In this document: positions 17,653 through 27,632 of the stretch, piece after piece
How positions within the stretch are numbered: position 1 is the stretch's first letter
How the letters are laid out: the number at the start of each line of letters is the position of its first letter
Assembly (NCBI RefSeq): GCF_004001065.1
Contig: NZ_BIML01000018.1
Location: forward strand, 1 to 64,000
DNA: 64,000 nt
Reading direction: 5' to 3'
Source of the DNA: Paenibacillus xylaniclasticus
GTDB taxonomy: Bacteria > Bacillota > Bacilli > Paenibacillales > Paenibacillaceae
The notes under the pieces: generated by a model
The model's input: only the letters and a program-made list of their open reading frames with translations
Databases searched by the model: none
What the model was told of the DNA's origin: nothing
Translations under genes and position numbers: made by a program

Positions 17653-19383
17653 TTAGTGAATCGATGAATAGTAATCGTTGACTTCCTTCGTTATCTGTTC
17701 ACCCCCGAGTTTGGTCCAATCTTGTACGAATTTGTCGAATTGCTCGATCGGTGCGCCTAGAATAATATTGACAAACACTTCGTTCTGCATTTTGTCCAGC
17801 GTCCTCAAACGTTCGACCATCGTTGGGGTGGGTGCTCCTTCAAATTGGTCGAAGAGAAATTGATTGTTCTTGTCGTACTGGTCGATGACTCCCTCCGCTC
17901 CTTCAGCTCCGTAAATCCTTTCCCATCCCCATAAAGCGAAGCCTTCTTTGGAGCCCGACGCATATAGTTTCAGCTTCTGTTGGATCGCTTTCGCTTCTCC
18001 CGTTAATTGCGTTTCGTCCCCAGATTTACGTACATCGTTCAATGTTCGAAAGATCTCTAAATTTTTGCGAGTAGGTGCAGGCTGAACCAAAGATAGCTGC
18101 CATACACTTTCCGCATCCGGCGGCGCATAATAATATTCGTTCTCCTGCGTCTTTCCCCAGTTCTTCTCCACGTGTAAATTGAACATCTTGATGACAGCCT
18201 CCGGGTGAGCGGCCCCCTTGCGTACAGCGAAAAACCTTGTTGTGCCGAACTTCAACGGTATGCTGGCCCGATCACCTGCTTCGGTGTAGATCGGAAAGGC
18301 TTGCCACTGTGCGTTCGGCTCGTTATTTTTGTTCAACTGCAAAGGCCAGATGGAGTTCCATTGCTGTCCGAATTCCATGCCAATCTTACCGGAGGCAATC
18401 ATTTGTGAAATTTTGCTTCCGTCCTTTACACCGAACTCGGGGTCCAGCTCTCCGTTGTGATACATCGCTTGAAGATTTTGAAGCGCTTTCTTAACTTCCG
18501 GCTGAATACTGCCGTACACCAGCTTGCCGGATGAATTTTGCAGCCAGATGTTAGGGTACGCCCCGTAACCTGCCATAAAGCCTTCAAGCCCCATGGCTCC
18601 ACCCCACAAGTCTTTGGTAATGGCTAGACCGTAGGTGTCTCTAAGATTGTTTCCATCAGGGTCCAGCTCCGAGAATGCCTTGGAGATCGCCAGCACGTCG
18701 TTCATCGACCTAGGAGGCTTTAATCCAAGCTGTTCCAGCCAGTCTGTACGTATCCAGACAAGCTGCGCTTGATCGATCGACGTTCCTGTCTGCGGAATCG
18801 CCATTAGCTTGCCGTCGAAGGTCGCAGCATCGAATGCCCCGGACCCTTCGCCTGTAAGAATTTGTTGAAGTAACGGAGAAGCGTATTGCTTATACAAGGC
18901 TGTCATGTCCTCAATTTGGCCCGAATCTGCAAGCTGTTTCAGCTGGTAAGCGTTTACTGGAATAATGTCGGGAAGATCACCGGAAGCAAGCGTCATGTTC
19001 ATCTTCTGTAAGTACTGGTCCGATACGTCGTCGCCTTTCATCACCCAGTTGTATTTGATTTTAATGCCCAGCTCCTCTTCGTACAGTCTCGACCATCGAT
19101 TATTCTCCAATGTTTCATCTTCCAGCACATTGAAGACGTTGTTCTCCACGACGTCGCTAAGGTTGCGTACGGTCGTGATTTCTATTGGGGGATCATATGA
19201 GCCTAACGGATTCGAATTTGTTACGGCAGTGTCACTTTCCATTGACGATTGGGCTTGTATCCCGCTTGAGATCCCATTATCGGCACTGTCTCTGTCGTTG
19301 ATAATGAAGCATGTTGCAAGAGACGATAGAAGCATAATGACCATACTTAACGCTAGCAAAGAACGGATGGTTCTATTGCTCAT
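17653..19383 (-). CDS. Extracellular solute-binding protein of a sugar ABC transporter (second copy)
   Basis: 576 residues, family 1 type. An N-terminal hydrophobic segment ends in S-S-L-A-T-C, an imperfect lipobox (Thr before Cys is unusual), so the lipid anchor is likely but less certain. The body contains the DLPDIIPV and Asn/Trp-rich segments typical of LplA-like binding proteins for oligosaccharides. Its ATG overlaps the stop of the upstream carboxylesterase as ATGA, indicating coupled translation. It is the second binding protein of the same operon, so the transporter may take two related ligands, or this copy may feed the adjacent YesM sensor. Confidence 0.88.
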   Translation of the reverse strand: MSNRTIRSLLALSMVIMLLSSLATCFIINDRDSADNGISSGIQAQSSMESDTAVTNSNPLGSYDPPIEITTVRNLSDVVENNVFNVLEDETLENNRWSRLYEEELGIKIKYNWVMKGDDVSDQYLQKMNMTLASGDLPDIIPVNAYQLKQLADSGQIEDMTALYKQYASPLLQQILTGEGSGAFDAATFDGKLMAIPQTGTSIDQAQLVWIRTDWLEQLGLKPPRSMNDVLAISKAFSELDPDGNNLRDTYGLAITKDLWGGAMGLEGFMAGYGAYPNIWLQNSSGKLVYGSIQPEVKKALQNLQAMYHNGELDPEFGVKDGSKISQMIASGKIGMEFGQQWNSIWPLQLNKNNEPNAQWQAFPIYTEAGDRASIPLKFGTTRFFAVRKGAAHPEAVIKMFNLHVEKNWGKTQENEYYYAPPDAESVWQLSLVQPAPTRKNLEIFRTLNDVRKSGDETQLTGEAKAIQQKLKLYASGSKEGFALWGWERIYGAEGAEGVIDQYDKNNQFLFDQFEGAPTPTMVERLRTLDKMQNEVFVNIILGAPIEQFDKFVQDWTKLGGEQITKEVNDYYSSIH

Positions 19384-20918
19384 AAAGGACTCGAGCTTAA
19401 TCTCGTTCGGAAGTACTGCTCAACAAGAAATTTCACGATCTCGCTAGGCTGCTCCTTCGTCGCAAAAGCTTGCTCCGCAAATTGCATAACACATAGCGAA
19501 GCTGGTGTATATGGCTCCCACTTCGGCAGGTCCTCTCCTGTCGAGTCTTGGCCATTCGGGTCTCCCGTACGAATGAAGTTAGCCCAGTAATGACACATTT
19601 GACGGGCTAAATCGTAATGCTTGCCGACAAACGGTCTCCAGCACTTGGCGAGCGTCTCGAAGAAAAACCATAGATCTACTGAATGGAACGTACCTGGATT
19701 ATCCCATCCTGGAATTTCTGCGTCGAAATTGTAATAGTACAGCGGGATATTAGCTCCTGTATCCATATTAGCTTGACCTGCAATTCGGATTGCATATTCG
19801 ATGGCGCTTATCGACGCTTTGCGCACGGCTTCATTCAAATCGCCGGATTGGGCATCACACAGCGCAAGGAACGTTTCGGCCTCCTCGCCGAACATTTCGA
19901 CAGCGAGCTGCTTCAGCCCCTCCATCGTTGTCACTTGTGGTGCGCTGTAAAATTCAGATGACGTATGTCCGAACAGTACGGGAACCATCTGGCGCTTGTT
20001 CTCTAGAAATAATTCAAATGGATTGCCTACCATGAACGCATGATCGACAACGGCACCCCAGAATGCATTCGATTCCAAGTATTTGTCGAGTACATACTGT
20101 GCATCAAGCTGCCGTGCTTCCGCCAACGAGGATACACCTAAAGCTTCGAACAATTGAACACCATCCTGTTCGGCTTCAGCTAACGTACGCAAAAACTTTG
20201 GCATATAATTTCCCGGATATAGAGGAGCCATAATGCCGCTCTGAATAATGGCTCTCTGGAAAAGTCCCTCATTGTTCGGTGATGTAAGCTGGCTTAAGAC
20301 GCTGCCTCCACCCGCTGACTGTCCGCCGATCGTAATATTGTCCGGGTCGCCTCCGAAAGCCGCAATATTGCGTTTAACCCAGCGAGTAGCGAATTGTTGA
20401 TCCAAATGACCGAAGTTCGCAGGCGCTTGAGGTGCTTCAGCCGTAATATCAGGATGGGATAAGAAACCGAATACATTTAATCGATAGCTGACCGTTACAA
20501 CGACAACGCCCCTTCGAGCAATACGCTCGCCGTCGAACTCCATTTCGGCCGTATGGCCAACCTGCAGACCTCCGCCGAAATACCAAACGAATACGGGAAG
20601 CTTCTCATCAGCGCTGTTCGCTGGCGTCCACACGTTCAGGTATAGACAATCCTCGTTCATCGCAATGTTCGGCTCAACGGCCCATTCCCGGGTGTAGATA
20701 TTATTATCATCCAGCTCCTGGCGTACCTGCATCGGTACTGGCGCGAATTCGTAAGCCTTAAGTACCCCTTCCCAGTTAGCGGCGGGCTGTGGGGCACGCC
20801 AGCGATTGGCGCCTACCGGCGGCGCGGCAAAAGGAATTCCTTTGAAGCTTGTAATGCGGGGATCGGCTGCCGGAAGCCCTTGAATGATTCCATTCTCTAC
20901 TTTCACGAGTCTTAGCAT
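19380..20918 (-). CDS. Type B carboxylesterase
   Basis: 512 residues with no signal peptide, so probably cytoplasmic. The alpha/beta-hydrolase shows the type B signature E-D-C-L-Y-L-N-V-W, an oxyanion segment YFGGGLQVG and the nucleophile elbow GGQSAGG. GGAAGGGG lies 8 bases before the ATG. It is embedded between two binding-protein genes and overlaps the downstream one by 4 bases. By context it may remove acetyl or other acyl groups from imported oligosaccharides (inferred; the family itself is broad in substrate). Confidence 0.9.
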   Translation of the reverse strand: MLRLVKVENGIIQGLPAADPRITSFKGIPFAAPPVGANRWRAPQPAANWEGVLKAYEFAPVPMQVRQELDDNNIYTREWAVEPNIAMNEDCLYLNVWTPANSADEKLPVFVWYFGGGLQVGHTAEMEFDGERIARRGVVVVTVSYRLNVFGFLSHPDITAEAPQAPANFGHLDQQFATRWVKRNIAAFGGDPDNITIGGQSAGGGSVLSQLTSPNNEGLFQRAIIQSGIMAPLYPGNYMPKFLRTLAEAEQDGVQLFEALGVSSLAEARQLDAQYVLDKYLESNAFWGAVVDHAFMVGNPFELFLENKRQMVPVLFGHTSSEFYSAPQVTTMEGLKQLAVEMFGEEAETFLALCDAQSGDLNEAVRKASISAIEYAIRIAGQANMDTGANIPLYYYNFDAEIPGWDNPGTFHSVDLWFFFETLAKCWRPFVGKHYDLARQMCHYWANFIRTGDPNGQDSTGEDLPKWEPYTPASLCVMQFAEQAFATKEQPSEIVKFLVEQYFRTRLSSSPL

Positions 20919-21008
20919 TTGAAAAGCCCCTTCCAGATTATAGTTTCAAAGAAATTGTCGAAGGGGGAATATCTGGTCGATATATCCCCCTCCTATCGTA
21001 ATATAAAA

Positions 21009-22778
21009 TTATTGATTGGTCATTGCTTCAGCGCGCATTTGTACAATTTTTTGAGCTTTGGCCGTATCCACCGCTACGACGTCGTTCCAACCGAGGCCGA
21101 CAGCGTCTTTCTGCATCTTGGTCCAGAGCTGGTCGAACTCTGCTTGATTTTTGGCGAATATCATTTTCCAGGACGTATTTTTCACATAATCCGAAATTTG
21201 GCTGCGTTTGTTCTTAATATCTGATGAATCGCTGCCAAGGCTCGTATTAATATTCGGAACGATATCGATCATATCATTCTTCAGGTAGTAGTCTGTTGCG
21301 TTCTTGGCGTTAAACGTATTCTGCCAATCGATCGTCAGGGCCGTCTTGTTCGCTTCGATCGTTGTGCTCCAGTAGTTGTTATTGTAAAATTCTCCGGTGT
21401 CCGGATCGAAGACAAAATCGCTCATAATCATGCTGTTCAGCTTACTTTGACCATCCTGATAGCCTCCGCCGCCATACTCATCTGGGACGGGTGTATTGTT
21501 CTGGAAGGCTGTCTGACCGATCTCGGTCAGTATAAACTTACCGTCGGACGTTCTCTCATAGTTGAACCCTTCGAAGCCGTTCGTATAGTAGCGCATTCCT
21601 TCCGGAGAGACCGTCCAGTCGAGAAATTCCATAATTCGGTCAGGGTCCTTCGCTTTCGATCCGATCGCGAATACTCTTCCGTTGCCGAAATAAGCATCGC
21701 TGCTCTGCATAATACGGGTGTCTGCAATCGGAATTGCGACATTACCATCGCCATTTTTACCTCTCTCAATCGTGTTGTAGAAGCCTCGTTGCCAGGAGTA
21801 CCAAAGGAGAAGTACCTGTTTATTCGTCAGTTTCTCCGCGACTTTGTTCCAATCCTGGGAAGGTGAGTCGGGGTCGACCAATCCCATCTGATTAGCATCG
21901 AATAAAAATTGAAGAATCTTCTTGTACATGCTGTTGTCGTCTATCAGAGGTACGATGTCGCCTTTGGCATTCAGCTGAATGGTTGTCGTGCCGTCCGGCT
22001 GCTCAAAGCCATACCAGTTGCTGAGCCAACGGACATTCTCCATACTGCCGTTATCCCAATCCTTCCACAGCGTGATCGGAACGATCGGTTTGCCGTCCGG
22101 CGTAGTTGGATATTTGGCCTGCATCTCCTTCAATACGTTCAACAGGTCCGATAAATTGTTGAGCTTCGGTGCGCCTACTCCTTTGTAATAATCCCACGGC
22201 ATTATTGGACTCGAGTACGGGATTTCCTCTGAGAACGTCGTCGGCGAGGTATCTGCTTCAAATGTCGGCAGCGCATAAATTTTGCCTTCCGGGTTCACTT
22301 GATCAAAGCCATCATTAAATGGCTTGAAATGGTTGTCTAAGTATTGGGATAAATATTTCGTATTTTTAATTTTGTCGGTAATATCTAGCACAAGCCCTGC
22401 TGGAATCAGCTCTTCCAATTGACTGTTATCGATAATTAGAAGGTCACCTAAATTTCCTGCTGCTGTCCTAGTCTTATAAAGCTGATCACCAGCTACCTGA
22501 GGAGCAAGAATGTTTAGTGTAATATTGAACTTATCTTTGACTAGCTTTCCATACCAGCCTGTCTGTTCACCTTGATAATTGGCAGCGTTATCGAATACCG
22601 TTATCGTTAGCGGCTTGCTGTGATCGACTGCGCCGTCGGACTTAGAAACTTCCCCCTCCGTTCCGGAGCTAGAGGTGTTAGTAGATCCTCCACTACACCC
22701 AGCCAATATCGTTGCCACTAACAAAACAGATAGCGATGCCCTTAACGTTTGCTTAATCGGCCTTCTTCGTTTCCTCAT
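21009..22778 (-). CDS. Extracellular solute-binding lipoprotein of sugar ABC transporter
   Basis: 589 residues. The signal peptide is basic, then hydrophobic, and ends in a clean lipobox L-A-G-C, followed by a Ser/Gly/Thr linker. The body resembles LplA-type CUT1 binding proteins. An upstream in-frame ATG at 22793 exists, but the run of G bases (GAGGGGG) lies 6 bases before the ATG at 22778, so I use that start. It follows the two permease genes directly, as in lplB-lplC-lplA order; no ATP-binding subunit is present, as usual for transporters sharing MsmX. Confidence 0.92.
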   Translation of the reverse strand: MRKRRRPIKQTLRASLSVLLVATILAGCSGGSTNTSSSGTEGEVSKSDGAVDHSKPLTITVFDNAANYQGEQTGWYGKLVKDKFNITLNILAPQVAGDQLYKTRTAAGNLGDLLIIDNSQLEELIPAGLVLDITDKIKNTKYLSQYLDNHFKPFNDGFDQVNPEGKIYALPTFEADTSPTTFSEEIPYSSPIMPWDYYKGVGAPKLNNLSDLLNVLKEMQAKYPTTPDGKPIVPITLWKDWDNGSMENVRWLSNWYGFEQPDGTTTIQLNAKGDIVPLIDDNSMYKKILQFLFDANQMGLVDPDSPSQDWNKVAEKLTNKQVLLLWYSWQRGFYNTIERGKNGDGNVAIPIADTRIMQSSDAYFGNGRVFAIGSKAKDPDRIMEFLDWTVSPEGMRYYTNGFEGFNYERTSDGKFILTEIGQTAFQNNTPVPDEYGGGGYQDGQSKLNSMIMSDFVFDPDTGEFYNNNYWSTTIEANKTALTIDWQNTFNAKNATDYYLKNDMIDIVPNINTSLGSDSSDIKNKRSQISDYVKNTSWKMIFAKNQAEFDQLWTKMQKDAVGLGWNDVVAVDTAKAQKIVQMRAEAMTNQ

Positions 22779-22827
22779 ATGCAGCCCCCTCATATTCGAG
22801 AATGTATTATAACGGTGCGGTTCAAGG

Positions 22828-23793
22828 TCAGCCTTTCACAGCACCAATCATAATCCCTTTCACAAAGTACCTCTGAAAAATTGGATAAATAAGCAGAATC
22901 GGCGCGACCACGATAATGGTCACAGTCATTCGGATCGAGGTTGTCGTTTGCTTGGTTGCCAGACTTGCCATCGCAGTTGAGCCGGCGTTCTGAAGGTTAA
23001 CCATCGTCGATAATGAACTTGCTTGATTGATATAGTTGTAGAGAATAAATTGCAGGCTATACAGATTGCTGTCCGTAACGAGCAGCAGCGTATCCTGAAA
23101 GGAGTTCCACTGGTCCACAGCGGCGAAGATGGCTACTGTCGCTAATATAGGCTTACAGATCGGAAGCATGACCTTGAAGAAGATGGTCAATATTCCAGCT
23201 CCGTCAATGCTGGCGGCCTGCTGCAGCTCTTTGGGCGTCGATTCGACGAACGTCTTCACGAGAATGATAAAGAACGGCGCTACGATGGTCGGAAGAATAT
23301 AGGCCAAGAAGTTGTTCGTTAAGTGAAGCGATTTCATGGTTAAATACCATGGAATAATTCCGGCGTTAAAGAACATCGTAATGACGGTAAACCGGTACCA
23401 AAATTTCCGGCCCCACATATCCTCCTGAGTAAACATAAACCCTAAGAACGCCGACGCCCCTACCGTTAACGTTGTTCCAATGACGGTTCTTCCCAATGAA
23501 ATGAGCGCAGCGTTCCATAATCCTGGTATCTTGAACACATCGATATAGTTCTGGAAGTGAATATGCTTGGGATAAAAGACGACTTCCCCTCTAGCGCTTA
23601 TGTCGTTAGCACTAATCGTGTTAATAATAATGGAGTAGAACGGATAGACACATATAAATGCGAATATAGAAAACAGAGTATAGATCACAACTGAAATAAT
23701 TTTATCCGTCGTACTTAGCTTATATTTCACTTTGCTGTCTATTCGGCTGCGATGAGACGGTTCATGCGGGACGAATTCGGCTGTGTTGCTCAT
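22828..23793 (-). CDS. Sugar ABC transporter permease, LplC-like (CUT1)
   Basis: 321 residues with six predicted membrane segments. The EAA loop is recognisable as KELQQAASIDGAG followed by a conserved L-P segment. The ATG overlaps the stop of the upstream permease as ATGA. It pairs with that permease to form the transmembrane pore for an oligosaccharide. Confidence 0.94.
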   Translation of the reverse strand: MSNTAEFVPHEPSHRSRIDSKVKYKLSTTDKIISVVIYTLFSIFAFICVYPFYSIIINTISANDISARGEVVFYPKHIHFQNYIDVFKIPGLWNAALISLGRTVIGTTLTVGASAFLGFMFTQEDMWGRKFWYRFTVITMFFNAGIIPWYLTMKSLHLTNNFLAYILPTIVAPFFIILVKTFVESTPKELQQAASIDGAGILTIFFKVMLPICKPILATVAIFAAVDQWNSFQDTLLLVTDSNLYSLQFILYNYINQASSLSTMVNLQNAGSTAMASLATKQTTTSIRMTVTIIVVAPILLIYPIFQRYFVKGIMIGAVKG

Positions 23794-24710
23794 ACGATGC
23801 TCTCTCCTCTTAATAATTTGGATAGACCGTTCACCGTAAAGAGAAGTACAACGCTAATCAAGCTTTTCAGCATGCTGATTGCAACGGACACGGAATAACT
23901 GCCGCCTCCCATGGCCAGGTTGTAGACGTATAGGTCTAGCACTTGGATGTGTTCTTTATTAAAGGCATTTTGGAACACGAAGTATTGCTCCAGGCCGTTA
24001 TTCAAGAAGCTTGCAATCTGCAGCATTAACAATACAAAATATGTCGGCAGCATGCTTGGCAGGACGACGTGACGGATAACCTGCATTCTCGTTGCGCCAT
24101 CTACGTGGGCGGCTTCATGAAGGGAGTCATCGATTCCCATAATCGCTGCGATGTAGAGAATGGCCGACCACCCGAGTGTCTTCCAAGTCATCCACATCCA
24201 CATCGTTAACCACACATGGTCGGATTTCTGCAGGAATAGAATAGGAGAATCAATCAGCCCCAACTGGCTTAATAAACCATTAATAATACCTTCACTGGAA
24301 AACATGGAGAATGCCAGTGAGTACACCAGCACCCAGCTTATAAAGTTAGGAAGAGTAGTTACCGTCTGAATGAACTTGCGAAAACGTACGGCTTTGATCT
24401 CGGTTAAGAAGATAGCGAAAATCATTGGCAGCCACGAAAATAGAAGAGCTAAGCCGCTTATTCCTAACGTGTTCTTGATGACCTGCAGTAACTGCTCGAT
24501 CTTCACATCGTTCTCCACCAAGGAATGAAACCACTGCAGCCCGACGAACGGTGATTTGGACAAGGGGATCGGCGGCATGTAGTCGAAGAAGGCATAGGCC
24601 CACCCATACAGCGGGTAATAAGAGAAGACGCCAAGCAGAATCATGAACGGTAAAATGTAAATAAATTTTCGTATCGAAGTGCTCCTCGTACTATAGGCTT
24701 GTGCTCGCAC
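23790..24710 (-). CDS. Sugar ABC transporter permease, LplB-like (CUT1)
   Basis: 306 residues, about six membrane segments, with the EAA loop SLHEAAHVDGATRMQV. Translation starts with GTG at 24710, 7 bases after GAGGAG. It is the first gene of the operon permease-permease-binding protein-esterase-binding protein-YesM-YesN. The operon is divergent from a secreted mannanase, so the likely cargo is manno-oligosaccharide or a related glycan (inference from context). Confidence 0.94.
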   Translation of the reverse strand: MRAQAYSTRSTSIRKFIYILPFMILLGVFSYYPLYGWAYAFFDYMPPIPLSKSPFVGLQWFHSLVENDVKIEQLLQVIKNTLGISGLALLFSWLPMIFAIFLTEIKAVRFRKFIQTVTTLPNFISWVLVYSLAFSMFSSEGIINGLLSQLGLIDSPILFLQKSDHVWLTMWMWMTWKTLGWSAILYIAAIMGIDDSLHEAAHVDGATRMQVIRHVVLPSMLPTYFVLLMLQIASFLNNGLEQYFVFQNAFNKEHIQVLDLYVYNLAMGGGSYSVSVAISMLKSLISVVLLFTVNGLSKLLRGESIV

Positions 24711-24753
24711 CGTTCCACTCCTCTTCTCTTTAATTTGATGTCTTTCATTTCCT

Positions 24754-24767
24754 TGTATACGCTTTCA
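24754..24767. promoter_or_regulatory. CcpA cre-like site
   Basis: TGTATACGCTTTCA matches the cre consensus TGWNANCGNTNWCA at 13 of 14 positions. It lies 44 bases before the GTG of the permease operon, within the divergent region shared with the mannanase, so catabolite repression of the locus is plausible. Confidence 0.55.
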
Positions 24768-24923
24768 TTATAGGTAAGTGGGAATTGTACGAACAACGCG
24801 CAACTTTTTACTTCCTTCACCTTCCTTTACCTTTTTCACTCGGAACATAAGTGGTAACGAAAAGCAAAATTGATAGATATATAGATTCATATACAGAGGT
24901 TGAATGGCGTGGTACGGTACGGA

Positions 24924-24937
24924 TGTAAGCGCAGTCT
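24924..24937. promoter_or_regulatory. Weak second cre-like site before the mannanase
   Basis: TGTAAGCGCAGTCT matches the cre consensus at 12 of 14 positions and lies 55 bases before the mannanase ATG. Low confidence. Confidence 0.25.
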
Positions 24938-24991
24938 TTTTTGCGTTTACGCGATTATCCTATTTCATATAGAAAGGGAATGTGGTAATGA

Positions 24992-27550
24992 ATGAATATT
25001 TGGCTTAAAAAAACAAGCACGGTCCTGCTATCATTATCTTTGCTTCTTGGTCTGTTGGCCGTGCCCGCTCAGGCAGACTCAGCGCTCTATACGATCGAAG
25101 GTGAGAACGCACAACTTAGCTCTGATCTCCAAGTGGCGACACATATTTACGGGACACCGAAGCCTGGCTATACCGGAAGCGGATTTGTATGGATGCAGAA
25201 CGCCGGGACGATCACCTTCACCGTAACGGTTCCAGAAACGGGCATGTATGTGATCTCCACACGCTATATGCAGGAGCTAAGCTCAGAAGGTCGCCTCCAG
25301 TATTTATCAGTTAATGGCGTTAATAAAGGCTCATTTATGCTGCCTTATACGACGACATGGTCAAATTTCAATTTCGGTTATCACAAGCTGAACCAAGGAA
25401 GCAACACGATCGAGCTGAAGGCCGGTTGGGGATTTGCTTATTTCGACTCCTTCACGGTTGATTACGCCGATCTTGATCCGTTGAATGTACAGCCGGTTTT
25501 GTCCGATTCTCAAGCGACACCAGAAACGAAGCTATTGATGAATTATTTGACGGAGGTGTACGGCAACCATATTATCTCGGGTCAGCAGGAAATATACGGG
25601 GGTGGAAATAACGGAGATTACGAGTTGGAATTTGACTGGATCTATAATATAACGGGCAAATATCCGGCTATTCGCGGCTTCGATTTGATGAACTATAATC
25701 CGTTGTATGGCTGGGAAGATGGAACGACTAGCCGGATGATCGATTGGGTGAATAACCGCGGCGGAATCGCTACAGCCAGCTGGCACATTAACGTGCCCAA
25801 AAACTTCACGACCTATCAGCTTGGACAGTTTGTCGATTGGACTGATGCAACCTATAAGCCTACAGAAACGAATTTTAATACAGCCAATGCGGTCGTTCCT
25901 GGTACGAAAGAATATCAATATTTGATGCTGGCGATCGAGGATTTGGCGGAACAGCTGCAGATTTTGCAAAATAACGGAGTTCCGGTTATTTTCCGTCCTT
26001 TCCATGAGGCGGAGGGCAACGGCGGGCTGAATGGCGAGGGTGCATGGTTCTGGTGGGCGAAGGCCGGCGCCGAGGTGTACAAGCAGCTGTGGAATCTGCT
26101 CTATACCGAGCTTACCGAAACGTACGGCTTGCACAATTTGATTTGGACTTACAACAGCTACGTGTACAGCACTTCCCCTGCTTGGTATCCTGGTGACGAT
26201 AAGGTAGATATTGTTGGATATGACAAATACAATACGGTCTATAACCGTTATGACGGGTTGTCCGGTGTACCGAATGAGGATGCTATTACATCGATCTTCT
26301 ATCAGCTTGTAGATTTAACCGACGGGAAGAAAATGGTTGCGATGACGGAGAACGATACCGTCCCGAGCTTACAAAATTTGACCGAGGAGAAAGCAGGCTG
26401 GCTCTATTTCTGCCCGTGGTATGGCGAGTTTCTGATGAGCTCCGCTTATAACTTTCCGGCTACCCTGGCGACGCTGTATCAAAGTCAATATGTCATTACA
26501 CTGGATGAGCTGCCGAGCTTAAAAATTAGCAATCCGACCGACAACTCATCTATTACGCCGACAAACGCTTCATTCGACAAGAAAACAGCTAATCAGGCCG
26601 ATATCACGGTTACCATGAATCTAAACGGAAATACGCTTAATGGCATTAAAAATGGGTCAACCTCCCTCATATCGGGTACGGATTACACCGTATCAGGAAC
26701 GACGGTTACGATTAAGAAAAGCTACCTAGCTGCTCAAGCAGTCGGTACGACGAATCTGACGTTCGATTTCAGCGCTGGCGTTGATCCGGTGATCGCCGTA
26801 TCGATTGTCGATACGACGGTTGTCCCCCCTGGCGCTTTCACTGTAATGGGTACAGCAGGCAATACACAAGCGACACTGACGTGGACGATTTCCGCAGGCG
26901 CTGTCTCTTACAAAGTCGAACGTGCAGCGGGCAGCGGTTCTTTCGCCGAGATTGCTTCTAATTTGACTGGCCTGACTTATACAGACACGACGGTCGTCAA
27001 TGGCACGATGTACACCTACCGCATCATTGCATCTAATGGATCAAGCTCGACGAGCTCTAACTCTGTGACGTTGACTCCAACTGCAGCGACGGCGACAGGC
27101 AGCTTTAAAATTCAAATGTACAGCGGAATTACGTCGGCTTCTAGCAATACGATTGCTCCGCGTATAAAGATCGTGAACACGGGTACGAACGCGCTGGATC
27201 TAACGAAGGTCAAGCTGCGGTACTATTATACGGTCGACGCGAACAAAACGCAGGCATTCTGGTACGACTGGGCAAGCGCCGGCAGCAATAACTTGACAGG
27301 TGCATTCGTGACGTTATCCTCTCCAACGACCGGTGCCGATACGTACTTTGAGATCGGATTTACAAGTGCTGCCGGTACGCTCACACCAGGGGCTGCGTCC
27401 GAAATTCAGCTTCGAATTGCGCGTACGGACTGGAGCAGCTACACGCAGACAGGTGATTACTCGTTTAACCCATCTGGCTCCAGCTACGCAGATTGGACGA
27501 GAATGACCGGATATGTAGATGGTGTCCTGCAATGGGGAGTTGAACCATAG
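24992..27550 (+). CDS. Secreted GH26 beta-mannanase with CBM35, X2, FnIII and CBM3 modules
   Basis: 852 residues. A signal peptide ends at A-Q-A (residue ~28). A CBM35-like module (~30-155, starting YTIEGENA) is followed by the GH26 catalytic domain (~175-510) with the acid/base glutamate in RPFHEAEGNG and the nucleophile glutamate in AMTENDTVPS. Then come an X2-like Ig module (~510-605), a FnIII domain (~610-695) and a C-terminal CBM3 (~700-852, ending W-G-V-E-P). The enzyme should cut beta-1,4-mannan or gluco/galactomannan while bound to cellulose-rich walls. It is divergent from the transporter operon that probably imports the products. The chosen ATG follows AAAGGGAA; an out-of-frame ATG lies 4 bases earlier. 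Confidence 0.95.
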   Translation: MNIWLKKTSTVLLSLSLLLGLLAVPAQADSALYTIEGENAQLSSDLQVATHIYGTPKPGYTGSGFVWMQNAGTITFTVTVPETGMYVISTRYMQELSSEGRLQYLSVNGVNKGSFMLPYTTTWSNFNFGYHKLNQGSNTIELKAGWGFAYFDSFTVDYADLDPLNVQPVLSDSQATPETKLLMNYLTEVYGNHIISGQQEIYGGGNNGDYELEFDWIYNITGKYPAIRGFDLMNYNPLYGWEDGTTSRMIDWVNNRGGIATASWHINVPKNFTTYQLGQFVDWTDATYKPTETNFNTANAVVPGTKEYQYLMLAIEDLAEQLQILQNNGVPVIFRPFHEAEGNGGLNGEGAWFWWAKAGAEVYKQLWNLLYTELTETYGLHNLIWTYNSYVYSTSPAWYPGDDKVDIVGYDKYNTVYNRYDGLSGVPNEDAITSIFYQLVDLTDGKKMVAMTENDTVPSLQNLTEEKAGWLYFCPWYGEFLMSSAYNFPATLATLYQSQYVITLDELPSLKISNPTDNSSITPTNASFDKKTANQADITVTMNLNGNTLNGIKNGSTSLISGTDYTVSGTTVTIKKSYLAAQAVGTTNLTFDFSAGVDPVIAVSIVDTTVVPPGAFTVMGTAGNTQATLTWTISAGAVSYKVERAAGSGSFAEIASNLTGLTYTDTTVVNGTMYTYRIIASNGSSSTSSNSVTLTPTAATATGSFKIQMYSGITSASSNTIAPRIKIVNTGTNALDLTKVKLRYYYTVDANKTQAFWYDWASAGSNNLTGAFVTLSSPTTGADTYFEIGFTSAAGTLTPGAASEIQLRIARTDWSSYTQTGDYSFNPSGSSYADWTRMTGYVDGVLQWGVEP

Positions 27551-27576
27551 CCGTGGCCTAACTAGATTCCCACGAA

Positions 27577-27622
27577 AATAGCCGGAGACTGATAAAGCTC
27601 TCGCTTTATGTCTCTGGCTATT
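27577..27622. terminator. Strong bidirectional terminator
   Basis: A stem of about 20 bp (AATAGCCGGAGAC...ATAAAGC paired with GCTTTAT...GTCTCTGGCTATT) with a TCTC loop lies between the convergent mannanase and SDR genes. Confidence 0.85.
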
Positions 27623-27632
27623 CATTCGTGTA

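Noticed and set aside
25532-26134. 200-codon minus-strand open frame inside the mannanase
   Set aside because: Lies opposite the conserved GH26 core; shadow of the real gene.
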